A stretch of DNA of 5,527 nucleotides from UBA1731 sp963626295 (GTDB taxonomy: Bacteria; Verrucomicrobiota; Kiritimatiellia; RFP12; UBA1067). Shown here one piece after another: positions 1 to 5,088 of the stretch (positions are counted from its first letter, which is position 1; every line of letters begins with the position of its first letter). The notes beneath the pieces were generated by a model. It had not been told where the DNA came from. It did not search any database and worked only from the letters and a program-made list of their open reading frames with translations. The position numbers and the translations under genes are program-made. The DNA lies in NCBI GenBank assembly GCA_963626295.1, contig CAVFWS010000117.1, positions 1 through 5,527 of the forward strand, in the 5' to 3' direction.

Positions 1-1
1 G

Positions 2-229
2 GACGACGGGAACGGCACGGCGGCGCTGACCTATGAATGGCGGGTCGCGCGCGGCGACGCGTCGCAGGTCGTCTTCGCGGACCCCAACGCCGCCGAGACG
101 ACCGTGACCGTCAACGCGAAGGGGTCGTATGCGTTCCTCCTGCGCGTGTCCGACGGCGAGCGCATGACATCGGGCGAACCGGTCGAGGTGGAGGTCGTGG
201 CACCGGGGACGGTGTTCACGATCCGCTGA
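2..229 (+). CDS. C-terminal end of a PKD-like domain protein (5' end outside window)
   Basis: The frame is open from the window edge and encodes the last 75 residues of a larger protein. The pattern is LTYEWRV, then a VVFADPNAAETTVTV strand pair, then GSYAFLLRVSDGE and a closing EVEVV strand. This is the usual series of beta strands in PKD/K319-like immunoglobulin-fold domains, which sit in exported or surface proteins as spacers or adhesion modules. A short tail of about eight residues follows the fold. The stop is only 6 nt before the kelch gene start, so the two are probably co-transcribed. The N-terminal, function-defining part is not visible; a sialidase or other glycan-active surface protein would fit the neighbours, but that is only inference. 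High confidence that it is coding, moderate for the domain call. Confidence 0.75.
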   Translation, partial: DDGNGTAALTYEWRVARGDASQVVFADPNAAETTVTVNAKGSYAFLLRVSDGERMTSGEPVEVEVVAPGTVFTIR

Positions 230-235
230 CGGACG

Positions 236-530
236 ATGATGCGGCTTCTGACAGGATTTCTGGCGTTCGCGCTCGGCATCGGCGCGGCGACGGCGAAGAC
301 GTCGCTCGACTGGCGCGAGGCGCCGTCCCTGCCGGGGATCGGCGTGCTGAAGCCCTACGCAGGGCTTTCGCACGGGCAGGTCCTGCTCGCGGGCGGGAGC
401 AACTTCCCCGACAAGCCTTTGTCCGGTGGCGGACAAAAGCGATTCCATGACGAGGTATATGCGCTTGACGCCGCAAAGCCTGAAGACGGCTGGCGGCAAA
501 TAGGCCGCCTCGACGCCCCTTGCGGCGAAG
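236..530 (+). pseudogene. NanM-like kelch mutarotase N-terminus, truncated after about 95 residues
   Basis: The reading frame begins with tandem ATG codons at 236 and 239, 6 nt after the preceding stop, with no clear Shine-Dalgarno, so translation is probably coupled. Residues 1-20 form a signal peptide (MMR, hydrophobic LLTGFLAFALGIGAA, cleavage after ATA). The mature part shows kelch features: VLLAGGSNFP, then HDEVYALD and GWRQIGRL, the turn and strand pattern of one propeller blade. It resembles the cyclically permuted N-acetylneuraminate mutarotase family, which speeds conversion of sialic acid anomers in the periplasm. A full six-bladed propeller needs roughly 330-380 residues. Here kelch sequence ends around base 510-530, after which the same frame reads out-of-frame, Arg-rich symporter sequence to a stop at 919. 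The boundary given is approximate. Either a real deletion has made a pseudogene or the assembly has lost sequence. Confidence 0.75.
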
Positions 531-587
531 GCGGATCTGCCACTGTTCCTGCCGGCGGTCGCGCTCTCGGCGGTCATCGGCCTCGAC

Positions 588-1613
588 GTGAACGTCGCCA
601 TCGCCGTCGTCACGCTCGTCACCATCCTCTACTGCGCGCTCGGCGGCGTGGAGGCCGTCATCTGGAGCGACTTCGTGCAGTCGGTGATCCTGATCCTCGG
701 CACGGCCGCCATCTACGCCTTCCTCGTCTGCGGGACGGACGGCGGGTGGTCGGGCTTCGTCTCGCTCGGCACGGCGGCGGGGAAGTTCCGGGTCTTCGAC
801 TTCGCGCTCGACTGGACGCGGCCGGTCTTCTGGGTCACGCTCGTCGGCGGCCTCGTCGCGAACCTCGCGAGCTACACGAGCGACCAGTGCGTCGTGCAGC
901 GGTACATGACCACCCCTGACGAAAGGGGCGCGGCGAAGTCGATCCTCTTCAACGGAGTCCTCTCGTTCGCGAACTGCATCGTCTTCTTCACGATCGGCGT
1001 CGCGCTCTGGACGTTCTACCGGTCGCATCCGGAGCTCCTCGACGTCACGATGGCGCAGAACGACGCGGTGTTCCCGCTCTTCATCGGCAACGACCTGCCG
1101 ACCGGCGTCTCGGGCGTCATCCTGGCGGCCGTCGCGGCGGCGACGATGAGCACGCTCTCGGCGAACCTCAACGCGGCGGCGAGCGCGTTCACGACCGACT
1201 TCTACAGGCGGTGCTGGCTGAAGGGGCCGGAACGCCCTGGGGATGCGAGGCGTCTGCTCGTCTGCGGCAAGGTCTCGACGGTCATCGTCGGCCTCCTGGG
1301 CGGCGGTTTCGCGCTTGTCCTGGCGAACGGCGAGGTCTACTCGATCTACGACCAGTTCCAGCGGTTCCTCGGCGTGCTGACGGGCGGCCTCGGCTGCCTA
1401 TTCTTCATGGGCATCTTCTGCCGGCGGGTCAACGCGGCGGGCGCGACGGCGGGGCTGGTCGCGAACTACGCCGTATGCATAGCGCTCGACCAGCTGCCGT
1501 TCGCCGGCAAGCCGCATCTCCTGCTCTACGGCGCGTTCGGCATGGCCGCGTGCCTCGTCGTCGCGCCCGTAGTCAGCTTCTTCACGAGGAAGGAAACGGA
1601 TAACGCTAAATGA
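588..1613 (+). CDS. Sodium:solute symporter (SSS family), 5'-truncated; probable sialic acid-type transporter
   Basis: The frame is open from just after a TAG at 501-503, and symporter-like sequence (KADLPLFLPAVALSAVIG) is readable from about 528. The GTG at 588 is only a nominal start: no Shine-Dalgarno precedes it and homology-like sequence extends upstream. SSS hallmarks are LGGVEAVIWSDFVQ (residues about 18-31), SDQCVVQRYMTTPDERGA (about 97-114) and the conserved MSTLSANLNAAASAFTTDFYRR segment. About eight or nine hydrophobic helices remain. Intact members have about 13 helices and 480 or more residues, so roughly the first four, including the TM1 region that contributes to the Na2 site, are absent. 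An isolated protein would probably not transport. Position between a NanM-like module and a NanA-like lyase suggests sialic acid uptake by Na+ symport in the inner membrane. The stop overlaps the next start as ATGA. Family is very sure, substrate is inferred. Confidence 0.88.
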   Translation: MNVAIAVVTLVTILYCALGGVEAVIWSDFVQSVILILGTAAIYAFLVCGTDGGWSGFVSLGTAAGKFRVFDFALDWTRPVFWVTLVGGLVANLASYTSDQCVVQRYMTTPDERGAAKSILFNGVLSFANCIVFFTIGVALWTFYRSHPELLDVTMAQNDAVFPLFIGNDLPTGVSGVILAAVAAATMSTLSANLNAAASAFTTDFYRRCWLKGPERPGDARRLLVCGKVSTVIVGLLGGGFALVLANGEVYSIYDQFQRFLGVLTGGLGCLFFMGIFCRRVNAAGATAGLVANYAVCIALDQLPFAGKPHLLLYGAFGMAACLVVAPVVSFFTRKETDNAK

Positions 1614-2527
1614 AGACTCGGTTTGAGGACAGGTGTTTCGCGGGCATGGCCGGGGCGCATGCCGCAATGTTCACGCCGTTCGACGCGAAGGGGCGCGTCA
1701 ACGGCGAGGCGATCGACGCGATGGTCGAGCGCGGCATCGCGCACGGGCTGAAGGGGTTCTACCTTACGGGCTCGACGGGCGAGGGCCTTCTGCTCACGCC
1801 CGAGGAGCGCGTCTACGTCTACGACCGCGCGGTGCGGGCGGCAAGGGGACGGGCAAAGGTGATCGCACAGGTGGGATGCGTGCGTACGGAGGATTCCGTC
1901 CATCTCGCGAAGGCCGCGGCCAAGGCGGGGGTTGACTGGATTTCGTCTGTCGCGCCGATCTATTTCGGGCAGAATTTCCCGTCGACGATGCGCCACTACC
2001 GCGCGATCAGCGAGGCGACGGACTTGCCGTTCCTCATCTACGCCTTCAACTCCACGCTCGTGCCGGAGCGCGACGTGCGGCTCTTCGGCCTCCCGAACGT
2101 GCGGGGCATCAAGTACACCGGCTCGAACTTCTACGCCTGCGAGCGGCTGTCGCGAATGCTCGACAGGGAGACGATCTGGTTCAACGGCTGCGACGAGCTG
2201 CTGGTCTCCGCGCTCGCCATGGGCGACGTGTTCGCCGGCGGCATCGGGCTCAACTACAACATCATTCCGGGGCACTTCGCCAGGATCTGCGACCTCTGCG
2301 CCGCAAACGACTTCCGCGCGGCGGCGCGCTGGCAACTGGAGGTGAACCGACTCGTCGACCTCGTGGTGGACTGCTTCCCCGACAACTGGAGCGGGTTCAA
2401 GGTCTTCATGAAAGCCGTCGGCATAGACTGCGGCCCCTGCCGTGCGCCATACGCGCCGCTGACGGACGATGAGGCGCGCGCCGCCCTCGCGAAGTTCGCG
2501 CGCCTGAACCTGACCCCAGTCGGCTGA
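1610..2527 (+). CDS. nanA: N-acetylneuraminate lyase-type aldolase (DapA/NanA superfamily)
   Basis: A 305-residue class I aldolase, the normal length for the family. NanA cleaves N-acetylneuraminate to N-acetylmannosamine and pyruvate in the cytoplasm. Visible motifs are AAMFTPFD (18-25), the pyruvate-carboxylate motif GSTGE (54-58), the catalytic Tyr144 in LIYAFN, the Schiff-base Lys168 in GIKYTGS, and NGCDE (192-196), matching the NanA Asp/Glu pair that contacts the sugar side chain. Differences from E. coli NanA are notable: GLNYN (213-217) replaces GSTYN, so the serine equivalent to Ser208 is Leu214, and YAFN replaces YNIP after the tyrosine. The ATG at 1610 overlaps the symporter stop (ATGA), implying translational coupling. 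A purine-rich GAGGAAGG lies at 1586-1593, rather far upstream. Met13 (1646) is an alternative start close to the family's usual N-terminus. Family certain; Neu5Ac specificity likely from context but not proven. Confidence 0.85.
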   Translation: MKTRFEDRCFAGMAGAHAAMFTPFDAKGRVNGEAIDAMVERGIAHGLKGFYLTGSTGEGLLLTPEERVYVYDRAVRAARGRAKVIAQVGCVRTEDSVHLAKAAAKAGVDWISSVAPIYFGQNFPSTMRHYRAISEATDLPFLIYAFNSTLVPERDVRLFGLPNVRGIKYTGSNFYACERLSRMLDRETIWFNGCDELLVSALAMGDVFAGGIGLNYNIIPGHFARICDLCAANDFRAAARWQLEVNRLVDLVVDCFPDNWSGFKVFMKAVGIDCGPCRAPYAPLTDDEARAALAKFARLNLTPVG

Positions 2528-2590
2528 CAGGGTCGTGGAACGCGCGCCTGAGGCGATGGGCGAATCCAGATCCATCCGCATCGTCCGATG

Positions 2591-2599
2591 TGGTAGAAT
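2591..2599 (+). promoter_or_regulatory. Extended -10 promoter for the lysR gene
   Basis: TGG followed by TAGAAT (hexamer 2594-2599) matches the extended -10 consensus TGnTATAAT with one mismatch in the hexamer. The expected -35 position about 17 bp upstream reads TCCATC, which is poor, as is common when an extended -10 is present. Transcription would start near 2606, giving a leader of about 49 nt with an AAGGA ribosome binding site at 2644-2648. It sits in the 127-nt gap after nanA, so the regulator has its own promoter. Confidence 0.5.
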
Positions 2600-2610
2600 G
2601 TGCGGCACAT
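2598..2610. promoter_or_regulatory. Perfect 13-bp palindrome on the lysR promoter (candidate operator)
   Basis: ATGTGC-G-GCACAT is a perfect 6-bp inverted repeat around a single G. It overlaps the last two bases of the -10 hexamer and covers the predicted transcription start. A further ATGTG half-site lies at 2588-2592, exactly 10 bp from the first arm. A bound protein would block initiation, which suits autorepression by the LysR protein encoded just downstream. It begins with A and ends with T, so it is not a textbook T-N11-A LysR box. Binding is inference. Confidence 0.4.
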
Positions 2611-2654
2611 GAAGACGGGATTCGCCGTGCTTCGGAAACGTAAAAGGATGTGAG

Positions 2655-3563
2655 ATGACTCTTCAGCAACTGAAGTACGTGGATGCGGTGGCCGAGTGCG
2701 GCAGCCTCAGCGAAGCGGCGAGGCAGGTGTTCGTGACGCAGCCGACGCTGACAGAATCGATACACGCCCTTGAGGAGGAGCTGCGCGTCGCCATCTTCAC
2801 GCGCTCCAGCAGGGGCGTTTCCGTGACGCGTGAGGGCGAGGAGTTCCTCGCCTCCGCAAGGCAGATCCTCGATGACGCCGCGAGGATCCAGGAGAAATAC
2901 ACGGGGAAGGCAGTGCGGCGTCCGCAGTTTGCCGTTTCCTGCCAGCACTATGCCTTTGCGGTCGACGCCTTCAGGGACGTGGTCAACGCGAACGGGGCGG
3001 ACTCCTACGACTTCACCTTGCGCGAGACGGTCACAAGCGAAATCATCGATGACGTCGCCAGGCACAGGAGCGAGATCGGGATACTGTACCTGTCCAGACG
3101 CAACGAGGCCGCGATCACGAAGATACTTCGCAAGGAGGAGCTCGACTTCGACGAGCTGTTCTCCGCAAGGCCCCACGTCTTTCTCGGCAAGGAGCACCCG
3201 CTCGCGAACAAGAGGATCATCAAGCCGCACGAGCTCGACCCCTACCCATACCTTACATACGAGCAGGGCGTGGAGAATGCCCTGTACTTCTCGGAAGAGG
3301 TGATGCCCGCCATAGACCGCAAGAAGAGCATCCGGGTGCGGGACCGGGCCACAATGACCAACCTGCTTCTCGGCCTCAACGGATTCACGGTCGCATCCGG
3401 CGCCCACAGCCGCTCGTACAACCCCGCGATGATCTCGGTGCCGCTGAAGCTTGACGACACCATATGCGTAGGCATGATCCACAGGAAGGGCATTCCCCTA
3501 TCCTCTTCCGGCCAGGCATTCGCAGTGGCCATCCGCAAACGGATAGCCGCCACCAGGCAATAG
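2655..3563 (+). CDS. LysR-family transcriptional regulator
   Basis: A 302-residue protein of standard LysR length. Residues 1-60 form the winged helix-turn-helix (MTLQQLKYV, SLSEAARQVFVTQPTLTESIHALEEEL, IFTRSSRGVSVTREGEEFL), followed by a linker helix (about 65-87) and a periplasmic-binding-protein-like effector domain (about 90-295). The effector part has distinctive stretches: FAVSCQHYAFAVDAF, YDFTLRET, EIGILYLS, PHVFLGKEHPLA, YPYLTYEQG and KSIRVRDRATMTNLLLGLNG. From memory these closely resemble an uncharacterised LysR group common in Firmicutes. The ATG at 2655 is set by AAGGA 6 nt upstream. The gene has its own promoter with a palindrome on it, suggesting autoregulation. The neighbouring lyase-symporter genes are the obvious candidate targets, but no matching palindrome was noticed before them. 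Arg codons here are AGG/AGA in 12 of 27 cases against 4 of 25 in nanA, hinting at a different history. Confidence 0.95.
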   Translation: MTLQQLKYVDAVAECGSLSEAARQVFVTQPTLTESIHALEEELRVAIFTRSSRGVSVTREGEEFLASARQILDDAARIQEKYTGKAVRRPQFAVSCQHYAFAVDAFRDVVNANGADSYDFTLRETVTSEIIDDVARHRSEIGILYLSRRNEAAITKILRKEELDFDELFSARPHVFLGKEHPLANKRIIKPHELDPYPYLTYEQGVENALYFSEEVMPAIDRKKSIRVRDRATMTNLLLGLNGFTVASGAHSRSYNPAMISVPLKLDDTICVGMIHRKGIPLSSSGQAFAVAIRKRIAATRQ

Positions 3564-3639
3564 CTCCTCCGGCATGTGCAGGGCCATTGCGCGCGACGGC
3601 CGGCATCGGCGCGGCGATATGGCGCGAATCCCGGACGGC

Positions 3640-3669
3640 TTGCGCCTTGCGCCCGTTCTGTGCTATCAT
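3640..3669 (+). promoter_or_regulatory. Extended -10 promoter for the small lipoprotein gene
   Basis: TTGCGC at 3640-3645 (three of six consensus -35 bases), an 18-bp spacer, then TGC plus TATCAT at 3664-3669, a TGn-extended -10 one base from TATAAT. Transcription would begin near 3676, about 33 nt before the preferred start codon at 3709. It lies in the 145-nt gap after lysR, so the lipoprotein is likely a separate transcription unit. Confidence 0.5.
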
Positions 3670-3708
3670 TCCGACGTTTTGGCAATGCAAGAATCAAGTG
3701 GCAAAAAG

Positions 3709-4143
3709 ATGAAACCTGTCCTGTCCGCCCTAACCGGCGCCGTGGCGCTCTTCGTGGCCGGATGCGCCACGTGGACCTTCTCCCCAATCAGGAGCGTACG
3801 CTTCGTAAGCGAAGAGGGGACGTATCTGCACGTCGACTATGGCCGCGAAGAGCATGAGACGACTTTCGTCGCGCCGACCGGGGTGAGGCTGCCGTTCAGG
3901 ACAAAGCTCAAGGTTCGCGTCGAGACGCCGGACGGCCGCCGATTCGTCGCCTGGCAGGTCATGAGCACGCGGGGCGTACTGTACAAGACGGACGATGAAC
4001 ACTGGGAGTATTTCGAGGAAGGGACGGGATGCATCCTCGCCGAGATGTCGGAAGACGGCGACGGCTACGAGCCGCGCTTCCAGGGGGTGCTGTGCGCCAC
4101 GCTGAAGGAGCCCGACAGAGACGACAGGAAAGGCCGCAGATAG
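3709..4143 (+). CDS. Small predicted lipoprotein of unknown function
   Basis: A 144-residue protein. The N-terminus MKPVLSALTGAVALF ends in the lipobox VAGC with Cys19 as the lipidated residue, so it should be cut by signal peptidase II. Alanine at +2 (no aspartate) would favour outer-membrane sorting under the E. coli rule. The mature 126 residues look beta-rich and charged (YLHVDYG, KLKVRVETPDG, LYKTDDEHWEYFEEG) and contain two further cysteines, Cys108 and Cys129, that could form a disulfide. The last residues are strongly charged (DRDDRKGRR). I recognise no family. The ATG at 3709 is chosen because it gives a compact signal peptide. An in-frame ATG at 3685 would add eight residues and lies only about 9 nt from the predicted transcript start. 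Neither has a clear Shine-Dalgarno. It is convergent with the kinase gene, with a shared hairpin between them. Confidence 0.75.
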   Translation: MKPVLSALTGAVALFVAGCATWTFSPIRSVRFVSEEGTYLHVDYGREEHETTFVAPTGVRLPFRTKLKVRVETPDGRRFVAWQVMSTRGVLYKTDDEHWEYFEEGTGCILAEMSEDGDGYEPRFQGVLCATLKEPDRDDRKGRR

Positions 4144-4169
4144 GCTTCGGCGACGGTGCAAACGTACGC

Positions 4170-4209
4170 GAAGGGCGCGACGGCGGCAGATGCGGCAGTC
4201 GCGCCCTTC
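4170..4209. terminator. Hairpin between convergent genes, candidate bidirectional terminator
   Basis: A perfect 12-bp stem, GAAGGGCGCGAC at 4170-4181 paired with GTCGCGCCCTTC at 4198-4209, encloses a 16-nt loop. It lies between the lipoprotein stop (4143) and the kinase stop (4233). The plus-strand tail is only weakly U-rich (TTCTTGG) and the minus side has no U run. Termination is likely from position and stem strength, but intrinsic efficiency is uncertain. A smaller GGCGG/CCGCC hairpin follows at 4217-4230. Confidence 0.6.
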
Positions 4210-4232
4210 TTGGCCCGGCGGGAATCCGCCCG

Positions 4233-5066
4233 TTACTCGTAATCCACCACCGAGGCCCAGTGCGTCAGCAGGTCAAGGTTCTTCGGGTCGTGGAATTTCG
4301 CGGAAGCGGCGGCAGCCACTATCGGGAGCCACTTCTGCACATCGGACACCTTCGCGTTCAGCGCATCGCACGCCAGGTTCATGTACTTCTCGGCGCCCGC
4401 CATGTAGCCGGAAAGCCAGAGGAGCAGATACGTGTGCGCGACGTCCGCGAGGGGGTCGCCAAGCCGCACGTGCGACCAGTCTATCACGCGCCAGTCGCCA
4501 TTGGGGGTGACGATCACGTTCGTGGGGTTGAAGTCGCCGTGGCAGAGGGACTTCCCGCGGGGCATGGACTGCAGCTTGACGTGCAGGTCGTAGCGCGTCT
4601 CCTTGGGGAGCGGAGATGCGGAGATCAGCTTGTCGAGCTTGTCGTTGAGGTTGCCCATGCGCTCCGAGGTCTTCGAGAATATCTCGCACTGGATCGCCAC
4701 GAACTGCTTCAGGTACTTCGCGGTGTTCTTCCTGTCCTTAAGCATCACGTCCGCGAGGGTGTCGCCCTCGACCCACTCCCTGCGGATGCACCAGTGGTCG
4801 CGCAGCTTCATCACCTCAAGCACCTTGGCCACCGGGAGGCCGGTCTCGGCCGCCCTCGCCTCGTTCATCGCCTCGTTGAGGATTGCGGACACCTTGTACT
4901 CCTGGTCGAATATCTTGAGCACCGTGCCCTTGTCCTTCACCACCACCTTGTGGGAGCGCTCAAGCAGCACGTTGTCCTTCTTCACCGGACAGACGCACTT
5001 CTTGGACGCCGGCGCCTTTTCCGCGGCCTTCTTCTCGGCGACTTTCCTCTTGGTCTCTTTCTTCAT
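4233..5066 (-). CDS. Aminoglycoside phosphotransferase/choline kinase-fold protein with Lys-rich N-terminal tail
   Basis: A 277-residue protein of the APH kinase-like superfamily. Residues 1-23 are a Lys/Ala/Glu-rich tail, followed by a Cys-x-Cys (24-26). The kinase N-lobe has the likely ATP lysine Lys51 in VLKIF and a candidate helix-C glutamate, Glu69. The C-lobe carries the Brenner motif CHGDFNPTN (175-183; catalytic Asp178, Asn183) and VIDW (Asp196, metal ligand), then GDPLADVAHTYLLL (203-216). The catalytic residues are intact, so it is probably active on a small hydroxylated substrate, but which one cannot be read. Resistance activity should not be assumed. The usual Gly-rich nucleotide loop is degenerate (LLERSHKVVVKDKG). 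The start is fixed by an AAAGGAAAGGAA ribosome binding site at 5074-5085, eight to ten bases upstream. It lies 22 nt after adhE on the same strand, so the two are probably one operon. Confidence 0.87.
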   Translation of the reverse strand: MKKETKRKVAEKKAAEKAPASKKCVCPVKKDNVLLERSHKVVVKDKGTVLKIFDQEYKVSAILNEAMNEARAAETGLPVAKVLEVMKLRDHWCIRREWVEGDTLADVMLKDRKNTAKYLKQFVAIQCEIFSKTSERMGNLNDKLDKLISASPLPKETRYDLHVKLQSMPRGKSLCHGDFNPTNVIVTPNGDWRVIDWSHVRLGDPLADVAHTYLLLWLSGYMAGAEKYMNLACDALNAKVSDVQKWLPIVAAAASAKFHDPKNLDLLTHWASVVDYE

Positions 5067-5088
5067 CTTGAGATTCCTTTCCTTTCGC

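Noticed and set aside
500..540. Simple one-base sequencing frameshift between kelch and symporter
   Set aside because: A single indel would leave both modules near full length; here most of the propeller and several helices are absent, so a large deletion or assembly join is needed.
588..590. GTG as a genuine start of a short, complete symporter
   Set aside because: No Shine-Dalgarno, symporter-like residues continue upstream to about 528, and the essential first helices are missing.
531..919. Continuation of the kelch frame to the stop at 919
   Set aside because: Beyond about 530 the translation is Arg/His-rich nonsense, while the neighbouring frame encodes the symporter; not part of a real protein.
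2541..2555. Possible terminator after the lyase gene (CGCC-TGA-GGCG)
   Set aside because: Only a 4-bp stem with a 3-nt loop and no U run; too weak to call.
1526..2608. Long minus-strand open frame opposite the lyase gene
   Set aside because: Low-complexity Arg/Glu/Val/His composition, and the plus strand has an unmistakable aldolase with catalytic residues; shadow frame.
2406..3482. Long minus-strand open frame opposite lysR
   Set aside because: No domain signal, and it runs across the lysR promoter and into the lyase gene; the plus-strand LysR protein is clear.
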